Notes under the pieces: generated by a model | What the model saw: the letters and a program-made list of their open reading frames with translations, nothing else | Told to the model about the DNA's origin: nothing | Databases searched by the model: none | In this document: positions 1 through 6,155 of the stretch, one piece after another | Layout of the letters: each line of letters opens with the position of its first letter | How positions within the stretch are numbered: the stretch's first letter is position 1 | Made by a program: the position numbers and the translations under genes | Assembly: GCA_946408145.1 (NCBI GenBank) | Contig: CAMJQX010000082.1 | Span: 1 to 6,942 of the forward strand | Length of the DNA stretch: 6,942 bases | Direction of reading: 5' to 3' | From: an uncultured Clostridia bacterium | GTDB lineage: Bacteria > Bacillota_A > Clostridia > Oscillospirales > Oscillospiraceae

Positions 1-224
1 AGCTCGCGCCGCAGCTTGCAGGCCATGATGCCCGCGTCCGCGCGGACGCGGCCCATCGGGCAGTCGGCCACGGTGATGAGCTCCGCCCCGTGGTCGCGCA
101 GTTCACGCGCACCCGCCATGAACTTCGTCACGTCCGGCCCCGCGGGGCTGTCCAGCTCCACGGCGAAGGGCCGCTGCAGCGGGTCGGAGAGTTTTTCCCA
201 GAATTTGCTGCTGTTTTCCATCAT
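1..224 (-). CDS. metF: 5,10-methylenetetrahydrofolate reductase, N-terminal part (cut by window edge)
   Basis: This cytoplasmic flavoenzyme would reduce 5,10-methylene-THF to 5-methyl-THF, the methyl donor for the MetH encoded just upstream. Only the first 74 codons are visible and the frame stays open to base 1. The segment around residue 23 (AVELDSP) fits the strand carrying the catalytic glutamate of MTHFR. It is followed by the typical ITVADCPMGRVRADAGIMAC stretch (about residues 49-69), which resembles the MTHFR barrel of clostridial MetF proteins. The start is ATG at 224, sharing an ATGA overlap with the metH stop; a second ATG follows directly at 221. AAAGGG about 8 bases upstream can serve as ribosome binding site. 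The overlap implies translational coupling to metH. Family identity is my recognition from a short piece; the C-terminal half cannot be judged. Confidence 0.82.
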   Translation of the reverse strand, partial: MMENSSKFWEKLSDPLQRPFAVELDSPAGPDVTKFMAGARELRDHGAELITVADCPMGRVRADAGIMACKLRRE

Positions 225-2566
225 CCCAACACCCTTTTGGCGATATCGGCGCTCTGCTTGGCGTCCTTCGCATAGAAGTCCGCGCCGATCTGCATGGCGT
301 AGTCCTCGGTCAGCACCGCGCCGCCCACCATGATCTTGCAGTCGCTGCCGCTCCGGCGGATGGCCTTGATGGTCTCCGCCATGCTCAGTACCGTCGTGGT
401 CATCAGGGCGGACAGGCCGACAAGCCCGGCCTTCTCACGCAGCACCGCGTCCACGACCTCCTGCGCGGGCACGTCCCGCCCGAGGTCGATCACCGTGTAG
501 CCGTAGTTTTCGAGCACGACGCGCACGATGTTCTTCCCGATATCATGGATATCCCCGTGCACGGTCGCGAGCACGATCTTCCCGCGCGACACCGACTCCC
601 CGCCGCGGCGGGCGATGCGGTCCTTGATGAGCTCAAAGCCCTCGCAGGCGGCGTTTGCCGCCGAGATGAGCTGCGGCAGGAAGATCTCCTGCTTTTCGTA
701 CTTCTCGCCGACCTTGTCCAGCGCGGGGATCAGCAGCTCGTTGATGACAGAGAGCTCGTCCCTCTCCATCAGAGCTCTGACCGTGAGTCTCGCCGTCTCG
801 CCGCCGAGACCGCGCAGGATCGCGTCCTCGATGCTCAGGCCGCTCTCCGGCAGGAGCACAGGTCTGCTCTCCGGGCGGGCGGAGAAGCGCTCGATATAGG
901 CGGCGCTGCCGCGATCCTCGCCCGAGAGCACGCGGAAGGCCGCCACGGCGTCCATGACCGCCTGCAGATTGGGGTTGAGGATAGGCAGGTCCAGCCCGGC
1001 GTAAAGCGCCTGGGTCAGAAAGCTCGCTGTGACGGTCTCGCGCGCGGGCAGGCCGAAGGAGATGTTGCTGACGCCGAGCACGGTGTGCAGCCCGAGCTCT
1101 TCCTTCACCCAGCGCAGAGCGCGCAGCGTCTCGCGCGCCTGCTCCTGCTGGACGGAGACCGTCAGCGTCAGGCAGTCGATATAGACGTCCTCGCGCGGGA
1201 TGCCGTATAAGAGCGCCGCGTCGAGGATGCGCTGGGCGATGGCCGCGCGGCCCCGCCAGTCGGCCGGGATGCCGTTCTCGTCCATGCAGAGGCCGACCAC
1301 GGCCGCGCCGTACTTTTTGCACAGCGGAAGCACCGCCTCAAGGACCTCCCGCCTGCCGTTGACGGAGTTGACGATGGCCTTGCCGTTGACGGCGCGCAGG
1401 CCCGCCTCGATCGCGGCGGGGTCGGAGGAGTCGATCTGAAGCGGCAGGTCGGTCACGCTCTGCAGCGCCTTGACGACCCGCGTCATCATCGCGGGCTCGT
1501 CGATGCCCGGCAGACCGACGTTCACGTCCAGGATGTCCGCGCCCGCGTCCTGCTGCTCGATGGCGCGCTCGAGGATATAGTCGATGTCGTTTTCCCGCAG
1601 GGCCTGCTGAAAACGCTTCTTGCCCGTGGGATTGATGCGCTCGCCGATCACGCGCACGCCGTCGAGCTCCGCGACACGTCTGCCGGAGCAGACGCCGTGC
1701 CGGACGGCAGGCGCCGCCTCGGCGGGCGCCGCGTCTTTCATCACAACGGACAGGTCGCGGATAAAGTCCGGCCGCGTGCCGCAGCAGCCGCCCAGGATCC
1801 GCACGCCGAGCGGGAGCGCCGCCAGCATGTCCCTGGCAAAGGCCGCGCCTGAGATCTTGTATTCTCCGGTGGCCGGGTCGGGCAGGCCCGCGTTGGGCTT
1901 GAGAATCAGGGGCTTATCTGTCCACTGCCGCAGCTCCTCCACCAGAGGCAGCAGCTCCTGCGGGCCGAGGCTGCAGTTGAAGCCCATGGCGTCCACGCCG
2001 AGGCCCGTCAGGGTCAGAGCCATCGCGGGAACCGTGACGCCGACGAAGGTGCGTCCGCTCTGCTCGAAGGTCATCGTGACCCAGACGGGCAGATCGCAGT
2101 TCTCCTTGGCCGCGAGCACCGCGGCCTTGACCTCGTAGAGGTCGCTCATGGTCTCGATGGCGATCAGGTCGGCTCCGGCTTCCGCGCCGGCGACCACCTG
2201 CTCCTTAAACAGCTCGTAGGCCTCCTCAAAGCGCAGGGTGCCCAGCGGCTCCAGAAGCTGGCCGATGGGGCCGATGTCCAGCGCGACGCGGACCCTCTCG
2301 TCCCCCGCGGCCATTCTGGCGCAGCGCACGCCGCCCGCTACCAGCTCCGCTACGCTGTAGCCGCAGCGGGCGGCCTTGAGGCGGTTGGCGCCGAAGGTGT
2401 TGGTATAGAGCACGCGGCTGCCGGCCTCCACATAGCGGCGCTGGATGTCCGCCACCACTTCGGGATGCGTCAGGTTCCAGACCTCCGGCAGCTCGCCCAT
2501 GGGAAGGCCCGCGGCCTGCAGCATGGTGCCCATGGCGCCGTCAAGCAGGATGATCTCATTTTCCAC
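221..2566 (-). CDS. metH: Cobalamin-dependent methionine synthase core, without reactivation domain
   Basis: Transfers the methyl group of 5-methyl-THF to homocysteine through protein-bound cobalamin, giving methionine and THF in the cytoplasm. Domains in order over 781 residues: homocysteine/zinc barrel (about 1-275; LLDGAMGTM near the start, zinc ligands Cys198 in GFNCS and Cys261-Cys262 in GGCCGTRPDF); pterin-binding barrel (about 300-560; GERINPTGKKRF at 308-319, DVNVGLPG, QIDSSDP, GVSNISFGLP); four-helix cap (about 575-660); B12-binding Rossmann module (about 662-781). The B12 signature is complete: D672-x-H674-x-x-G677, 41 residues, S719-x-L721, 26 residues, G748-G749, with His674 the expected cobalt ligand. 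E. coli MetH is about 1,227 residues; the missing part is the AdoMet reactivation domain, supplied by the gene directly upstream. The start is GTG at 2566, supported by GGAGGG eight bases before it. It overlaps the upstream gene by 11 bases and metF by 4. Confidence 0.95.
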   Translation of the reverse strand: MENEIILLDGAMGTMLQAAGLPMGELPEVWNLTHPEVVADIQRRYVEAGSRVLYTNTFGANRLKAARCGYSVAELVAGGVRCARMAAGDERVRVALDIGPIGQLLEPLGTLRFEEAYELFKEQVVAGAEAGADLIAIETMSDLYEVKAAVLAAKENCDLPVWVTMTFEQSGRTFVGVTVPAMALTLTGLGVDAMGFNCSLGPQELLPLVEELRQWTDKPLILKPNAGLPDPATGEYKISGAAFARDMLAALPLGVRILGGCCGTRPDFIRDLSVVMKDAAPAEAAPAVRHGVCSGRRVAELDGVRVIGERINPTGKKRFQQALRENDIDYILERAIEQQDAGADILDVNVGLPGIDEPAMMTRVVKALQSVTDLPLQIDSSDPAAIEAGLRAVNGKAIVNSVNGRREVLEAVLPLCKKYGAAVVGLCMDENGIPADWRGRAAIAQRILDAALLYGIPREDVYIDCLTLTVSVQQEQARETLRALRWVKEELGLHTVLGVSNISFGLPARETVTASFLTQALYAGLDLPILNPNLQAVMDAVAAFRVLSGEDRGSAAYIERFSARPESRPVLLPESGLSIEDAILRGLGGETARLTVRALMERDELSVINELLIPALDKVGEKYEKQEIFLPQLISAANAACEGFELIKDRIARRGGESVSRGKIVLATVHGDIHDIGKNIVRVVLENYGYTVIDLGRDVPAQEVVDAVLREKAGLVGLSALMTTTVLSMAETIKAIRRSGSDCKIMVGGAVLTEDYAMQIGADFYAKDAKQSADIAKRVLG

Positions 2567-3224
2567 AGGTCTTTCCCTCCCTTCGAAAGGCGCAGTCGCC
2601 GGCCATGGCGCAGCTCTCGCAGCCGGAACAGCGCCTCGGCTGCGGCCGGTCGGACACGCCGACGACGGCCGTCACGGTCTTTTGCGGGACCATGAGCCCG
2701 CTGTCCGTCAGGCTCACGCCCAGACGGCGGTTGATGTCCAGCAGGCGGAAAAAGCCGCTCTGCTGGCTCAGAGGCATATCCCCGTAACCGGGGCTGAAGC
2801 GCTCGGTCAGATGCCGCGGCGCGAAGGCGGCGGCCAGATCGGCGCAGAGATTGTCGCATACGTTTTCGATCGCGGCACTGCCGGCGGCGTCAAGGATGAC
2901 GGCCGCGCTCATATCGCGCAGGCGCAGCTGCTTCTGCAGCAGATCCGGCTCGGCCCCCAGCGTGGCGGCCAGCAGGATCACCGTATCGCAGTCGGCCAGG
3001 AAGGCGCGGATGTCCCCGCCCTCCAGGCGGAAATCCGTGCCCTCCAGGGGCTCGCCGGGTCGATAGCCGAAGGCGCGCCACACGGCGCGGGGCCGGGCGG
3101 CCTTCAGCAGGCGCTCCTCGCCGCGGCACAGCGCCTCCTCCGTATCGTCGGGGATCGCGCCGCCGCCATAGCGCAGATAGCGCAGCATCTCGGCGCGTTC
3201 GATCCCTGTCAGTCTGGCCTCCAC
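2556..3224 (-). CDS. Stand-alone methionine synthase reactivation (AdoMet-binding) protein with C-terminal Cys cluster
   Basis: Predicted to reductively remethylate inactive cob(II)alamin on the neighbouring MetH, using S-adenosylmethionine. The 222-residue protein has the reactivation-domain hallmark RFSPGYGDMPLSQQ (142-155), corresponding to the RxxPGY AdoMet-binding motif at the C-terminus of long MetH, followed by GVSLTDSGLMVPQKTVTA (169-186). The N-terminal half (about 80-130) has the ATLGAE and AGSAAIENVCD stretches typical of stand-alone versions. An extra tail holds C199-x2-C202-x2-C205-x5-C211 and Cys220, which could bind a metal or Fe-S cluster (inference). The start is GTG at 3224, with AGGGGGA seven bases upstream. 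First gene of the methionine operon; its end overlaps metH. Thermotoga maritima has a comparable split MetH with a separate reactivation domain (TM0268/TM0269), so the split is known. The function is well supported; the role of the Cys tail is not. Confidence 0.88.
   Translation of the reverse strand: MEARLTGIERAEMLRYLRYGGGAIPDDTEEALCRGEERLLKAARPRAVWRAFGYRPGEPLEGTDFRLEGGDIRAFLADCDTVILLAATLGAEPDLLQKQLRLRDMSAAVILDAAGSAAIENVCDNLCADLAAAFAPRHLTERFSPGYGDMPLSQQSGFFRLLDINRRLGVSLTDSGLMVPQKTVTAVVGVSDRPQPRRCSGCESCAMAGDCAFRREGKTCGK
2575..2580 (-). promoter_or_regulatory. Ribosome binding site deciding the metH GTG start
   Basis: On the minus strand, GGAGGG lies eight bases before the GTG at 2566, inside the 3' end of the reactivation-protein gene. 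No in-frame ATG is close by: the ATG a few bases downstream is in another frame. The placement explains the non-ATG start and the 11-base gene overlap. Confidence 0.7.
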
Positions 3225-3255
3225 GGCGCAGTCCCCCTTTCTATAGCGTACTAAT

Positions 3256-3261
3256 AGTATA
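3256..3261 (-). promoter_or_regulatory. Weak -10 candidate for the methionine operon promoter
   Basis: On the minus strand TATACT lies 31 bases upstream of the GTG at 3224, inside a locally AT-rich patch of an otherwise GC-rich region. No convincing -35 hexamer sits 16-18 bases further upstream (the bases there read about AAGCGG), so an activator or another sigma factor may be involved, or this may not be the promoter. The implied leader is only about 25 bases, too short for a cobalamin or SAM-I riboswitch. Confidence 0.35.
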
Positions 3262-3298
3262 ATTTACCACAGATCCCGCCGCTTGAAAAGAAGAATAT

Positions 3299-3327
3299 TT
3301 GACGCTCCGCCTATGCCGGGCTATAAT
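3299..3327 (+). promoter_or_regulatory. Sigma-A-type promoter of cutC
   Basis: TTGACG (3299-3304) and a perfect TATAAT (3322-3327) are separated by exactly 17 bases, a near-consensus housekeeping promoter. Transcription would start near 3334, giving a leader of about 23 bases before the ATG at 3357. It points away from the methionine operon and leaves no room for a riboswitch. Confidence 0.85.
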
Positions 3328-3346
3328 AGGGTCATACAGCCAGAGC

Positions 3347-3353
3347 GGAGGTG
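3347..3353 (+). promoter_or_regulatory. Ribosome binding site of cutC
   Basis: GGAGGTG at 3347-3353 is a near-perfect anti-16S match. GGAGG ends five bases before the ATG at 3357, which favours that ATG over the in-frame GTG at 3351, because the GTG would overlap the site itself. Confidence 0.75.
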
Positions 3354-3356
3354 CGT

Positions 3357-4109
3357 ATGAAACAGAGAGTGATCGAGGTCTGCTGCGGCAGCGCGGACGA
3401 TGTGATCGAGGCGTGGAAGGCCGGGGCCGACCGGGTCGAGCTCAACAGCGATCTGTTCCACGGCGGGCTCACGCCGACAGTCGGCTCACTGCGCGTGGCG
3501 AAGCGGGAGACGGGGCTGCCGGTCATGACGATGATCCGCCCGCGCGAGGGCGGCTTCTGCTATACGGAGGCGGAGTTCGCCGTCTGCCTCGAGGATGCGC
3601 GCGTGCTGCTCGAAAACGGGGCGGACGGGCTGGTGTTCGGCTTCCTGCACCCGGACGGGACGATCGACCGCGAGCGCACGAAAGAGCTGACCGGGATCGC
3701 CCGCGCCGCCGGAAAGGACGCGGTCTTTCACCGCGCGATCGACGTCGTGCCCGACTGGCGCGCGGCGCTGGACACGCTGATCGGGCTCGGCGTGACGCGC
3801 GTGCTCACGAGCGGGCAGGCGCCGGACGTGAGCTGGGGCACCGCCGTCGTGCGGGAGATGATCGCTTACGCCGCCGGCCGCATCCAGATCCTGCCCGGCG
3901 CGGGCATCACGCCGCTGAGCCTGGAGCGTGTGCTGGAGGAGTCGGGGGCCGATCAGATCCACGTCGCCATCCACCGCACGCTGCCCGACGCCTCGACCGC
4001 GAACAACCGCGCCATCTTCTACGGCGGCTGCCTCTACCCGCCGGAGGACCGTTTTTCGATCCTCGACCGGGAGGCCGTCGGCGCGCTGGTCAAGCGCGCG
4101 AGGGGATAA
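3357..4109 (+). CDS. cutC: CutC family protein
   Basis: A 250-residue cytoplasmic TIM-barrel protein of the CutC family, about full family length. Recognisable segments are IEVCCGSADD (6-15), GADRVELN (23-30), MIRPREGGFCY (59-69), GADGLVFGFL (88-97), FHRAID (124-129), VLTSGQ (149-154), ILPGAGI (178-184) and IHVAIHR (201-207). The conserved acid, arginine and histidine positions line the barrel mouth, so an enzyme is plausible. The family is named for copper homeostasis, but the E. coli copper phenotype was later traced to the small RNA MicL made from the 3' end of the cutC locus, so a copper role should not be assumed. ATG at 3357 is chosen from the ribosome binding site. It has its own promoter and no co-directional neighbour, so it is probably monocistronic. 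Family certain, biochemical role unknown. Confidence 0.93.
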   Translation: MKQRVIEVCCGSADDVIEAWKAGADRVELNSDLFHGGLTPTVGSLRVAKRETGLPVMTMIRPREGGFCYTEAEFAVCLEDARVLLENGADGLVFGFLHPDGTIDRERTKELTGIARAAGKDAVFHRAIDVVPDWRAALDTLIGLGVTRVLTSGQAPDVSWGTAVVREMIAYAAGRIQILPGAGITPLSLERVLEESGADQIHVAIHRTLPDASTANNRAIFYGGCLYPPEDRFSILDREAVGALVKRARG

Positions 4110-4121
4110 AAAACTGCGCTG

Positions 4122-4170
4122 CGGCATAGTCAAGGGCTCCGCCATCCGGCGGAGCCCTTGTTCGTTGCCG
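4122..4170. terminator. Long hairpin between convergent genes, probable bidirectional terminator
   Basis: A perfect 13-bp stem (4131-4143 with 4148-4160) closes a four-base ATCC loop. Below an internal loop, CGGCA (4122-4126) can pair with TGCCG (4166-4170), and A-rich bases just after the cutC stop can face TTTT at 4178-4181. It sits between the ends of cutC (4109) and the carbamate kinase gene (4181). Neither strand has a clean U-run directly after the stem (TTGTTCGTT on the plus side), so it is not a textbook intrinsic terminator, but position and symmetry favour termination for both genes. Confidence 0.72.
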
Positions 4171-4180
4171 TATTCGCTTT

Positions 4181-5119
4181 TCAGCCGCCGATCCAGGTGC
4201 CGGCGCCGCGGGTCAGCGCCTCCGGCGCATGCGCGAGCGAGGTGATGACCGCGCGTCTGCCCGGCGCGGATTCCGCAAAGCGCAGCCCCGCCTCCACCTT
4301 GGGGAGCATGCTGCCCGGAGCGAAATGGCCCTGCCGGATATACTCGCGCGCCTCCGCCGTGCTCATGACGGTCAGCTCCCGCTGCTCGGGCTTGCCGAAG
4401 TTCAGGCAGACACGGTCGACCGCCGTGAGGAAGAGGATCAGCTCGGCGCCCAGATCCTCGGCCAGCCGCTCGCAGGAGCGGTCCTTGTCGATGACGGCGT
4501 CGACGCCGCGCAGGCCGTCCTCCGTGCGGACGACGGGGACCCCGCCGCCGCCTGCCGCGATGACCGTGAAGCCCTGCGAGAGCAGGCAGGAGATCGCCTC
4601 CTGCTCCACGATCTCCAGCGGCGCGGGCGAGGGGATCACGCGGCGGTAGCCTCGCCCCGCGTCCTCCTTGAAGATCCAGCCCTTTTCCCGCGAGACGGCC
4701 TTCGCCTCCTCGCGGCTGTGAAAACGGCCGATCGGCTTGCAGGGGTCTTGAAAGGCCGGGTCCTCCGGGTCCACGACCACCTGCGTCACGACGCTGAGCA
4801 CCCGCCCCGGCAGGCCGCGGCGGCACAGCTCGTCGTGCAGCGCCTGCTGCAGATGATAGCCGATATAGCCCTGGGACATGGCGGAGCACTCCGCGAAGGG
4901 AAAAGTCGGAAAGCCAGGCTTTTCACAGGCAGCTAGATCCATCGCCGCGTGGATCATGCCGACCTGCGGGCCGTTGCCGTGGCCGATGATCAGCTCATGC
5001 CCCTGCGCGATCATGTCCGCGATCATGACGGAGGCGCTGCGTACTGCCGCGATCTGCTCGGCAGGGCTCTCACCCAGGGCGTTGCCGCCCAGGGCCACTG
5101 CGATCCTTCTCTTCGACAT
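4181..5119 (-). CDS. arcC: Carbamate kinase
   Basis: Catalyses carbamoyl phosphate + ADP to ATP + carbamate, the energy-yielding last step of arginine/citrulline fermentation, in the cytoplasm. The 312 residues match the usual family length. Signatures of the amino-acid-kinase fold in order: ALGGNAL (9-15), HGNGPQVG (47-54), KPIGRF with Lys128, GRGYRRVIPSP (155-165), AAGGGGVPV (188-196), DKD (211-213), TAVD (232-235) and GSMLPKVEA (269-277). The ATG at 5119 lies one base after the stop of the ornithine carbamoyltransferase gene (TGA-G-ATG). No good Shine-Dalgarno site precedes it, so translation probably depends on re-initiation after the upstream gene. Last gene of its operon, followed by the convergent hairpin. 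Function is secure; the gene symbol follows its pairing with a catabolic-type carbamoyltransferase. Confidence 0.95.
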   Translation of the reverse strand: MSKRRIAVALGGNALGESPAEQIAAVRSASVMIADMIAQGHELIIGHGNGPQVGMIHAAMDLAACEKPGFPTFPFAECSAMSQGYIGYHLQQALHDELCRRGLPGRVLSVVTQVVVDPEDPAFQDPCKPIGRFHSREEAKAVSREKGWIFKEDAGRGYRRVIPSPAPLEIVEQEAISCLLSQGFTVIAAGGGGVPVVRTEDGLRGVDAVIDKDRSCERLAEDLGAELILFLTAVDRVCLNFGKPEQRELTVMSTAEAREYIRQGHFAPGSMLPKVEAGLRFAESAPGRRAVITSLAHAPEALTRGAGTWIGG

Positions 5120-5120
5120 C

Positions 5121-6113
5121 TCAGCAGAGCGTGGCGTAGATCACGGCCTTGATGGTGTGCATGCGGTTCTCCGCCTCGTCGAAGACGACGGACTGGCGGG
5201 ATTCGAAGACCTCGTCGGTGACCTCCATCTCTGTCAGGCCGTAGCGCTCGGCGATCTGCGCGCCGATGGTCGTGCGCGTGTCGTGGTAGGAGGGCAGGCA
5301 GTGCATGAAGACGGCCGTGGGCTTTGCCAGCGCCATGAGCGCGGCGTTCACCTGATAGGGGCGCAGGAGCCTGATGCGGCTGTCCCAGACCTCGTCCGGC
5401 TCGCCCATGGAGACCCAGATATCGGTGTAGATCACGTCGGCGTCCGCCGCGCCCTCGCTCGTGTCCTCGGTCAGGCGGACGCTGCCGCCGGTCTCGGCGG
5501 CGATGGCGCGCGCCTTCTCCACCAGCTCCGCGGCCGGGAAGAGCTCCTTCGGCGCGCAGGCCGTGAAGTGCAGGCCCATCTTCGCGCAGGCGATCATGAG
5601 GGAGTTGCCCATGTTGTTGCGGGCGTCGCCCATGTAGGTGAAGTTCAGGCCCTTGAGGCGGCCGAACTTCTCCTCCAGCGTGAGCAGGTCCGCGAGCATC
5701 TGCGTGGGATGGAACTGGTCGGTCAGGCCGTTCCACACCGGCACGCCGGAATACTTCGCGAGCTCCTCCACGAGCTGCTGACTGTAGCCGCGGTACTCGA
5801 TGCCGTCATACATGCGGCCGAGGACGCGGGCGGTGTCGGGGATGCTCTCCTTCTTGCCCATCTGCGAGCTGCCCGGGTCGAGGTAGGTCACGCCCATGCC
5901 GAGATCCATCCCGGCCACCTCGAAGGAGCAGCGCGTGCGCGTCGAGGTCTTTTCAAACAGCAGAACGATGTTTTTCCCCTGCAGCCAGCGATGGGGAACG
6001 CCGCTGCGCTTCATAGCCTTGAACTGCTTTGCCAGATCCAGCAGATAGCGGATCTCCTGCGGCGTGTAGTCGAGCAGGGTGAGGAAGCTTCTTCCGCGAA
6101 TGTTGAGTCCCAT
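5121..6113 (-). CDS. arcB: Ornithine carbamoyltransferase, probably catabolic
   Basis: Interconverts citrulline + phosphate and ornithine + carbamoyl phosphate. Next to carbamate kinase it probably runs in the citrulline-breaking direction. The 330 residues show the full family pattern: [15 protein letters not shown] (53-67, carbamoyl-phosphate site), HPTQ (135-138), [10 protein letters not shown] (162-171), DIWVSMGE (231-238, ornithine-binding D and SMG loop) and HCLP (271-274, catalytic Cys). The SMG loop argues for ornithine rather than putrescine or another amine as acceptor. The N-terminal [15 protein letters not shown] resembles the long ArcB/ArgF class. The ATG at 6113 has AAGGAGA nine bases upstream. 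The gene follows a membrane-protein gene after 42 bases and precedes arcC by one base. Sequence alone cannot exclude a biosynthetic (argF) role; the carbamate kinase partner is the main argument for catabolism. Confidence 0.93.
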   Translation of the reverse strand: MGLNIRGRSFLTLLDYTPQEIRYLLDLAKQFKAMKRSGVPHRWLQGKNIVLLFEKTSTRTRCSFEVAGMDLGMGVTYLDPGSSQMGKKESIPDTARVLGRMYDGIEYRGYSQQLVEELAKYSGVPVWNGLTDQFHPTQMLADLLTLEEKFGRLKGLNFTYMGDARNNMGNSLMIACAKMGLHFTACAPKELFPAAELVEKARAIAAETGGSVRLTEDTSEGAADADVIYTDIWVSMGEPDEVWDSRIRLLRPYQVNAALMALAKPTAVFMHCLPSYHDTRTTIGAQIAERYGLTEMEVTDEVFESRQSVVFDEAENRMHTIKAVIYATLC

Positions 6114-6155
6114 AGAGTCTGATCTCCTTTTTTGTGTTCGTATAAAGTATAAAGC
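6114..6155 (-). promoter_or_regulatory. Short AT-rich gap before arcB with ribosome binding site and a weak -10
   Basis: This 42-base gap is far more AT-rich than its surroundings. On the minus strand it holds TATACT (6146-6151) and the arcB ribosome binding site AAGGAGA (6123-6129). The only -35-like element, TTGTAC inside the end of the membrane-protein gene, is poor and about 15 bases away, so a separate arcB promoter is possible but unproven. I see no hairpin here, so readthrough from the membrane-protein gene is likely. Confidence 0.35.

Noticed and set aside
221..2566. Possible truncated or frameshifted MetH, because the C-terminal domain is absent
   Set aside because: The frame ends cleanly just after an intact B12 module, and the missing domain is encoded as a separate intact gene in the same operon, as in known split systems.
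2445..3254. A 269-codon plus-strand open frame opposite metH and the reactivation gene
   Set aside because: It has no suitable ribosome binding site or recognisable domain and lies opposite a coding region with clear catalytic motifs.
3351..3356. In-frame GTG at 3351 as the cutC start
   Set aside because: It lies inside the ribosome binding site; the ATG at 3357 has the correct spacing.
3486..4889. A 467-codon minus-strand open frame crossing arcC, the hairpin and the antisense of cutC
   Set aside because: It passes through a probable terminator and out-of-frame parts of two real genes, and its Arg/Gly-rich composition is typical of GC-rich shadow frames.
5121..6113. Putrescine or other amine carbamoyltransferase instead of ornithine carbamoyltransferase
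   Set aside because: The DIWVSMGE loop is the ornithine-type signature; amine-specific relatives carry a different sequence there.
4878..6122. A 414-codon open frame on the plus strand opposite arcB and the start of arcC
   Set aside because: It is antisense to two securely identified enzymes; its His/Ala/Val/Arg/Leu-rich translation fits no family and is explained by GC-rich codon bias on the other strand.
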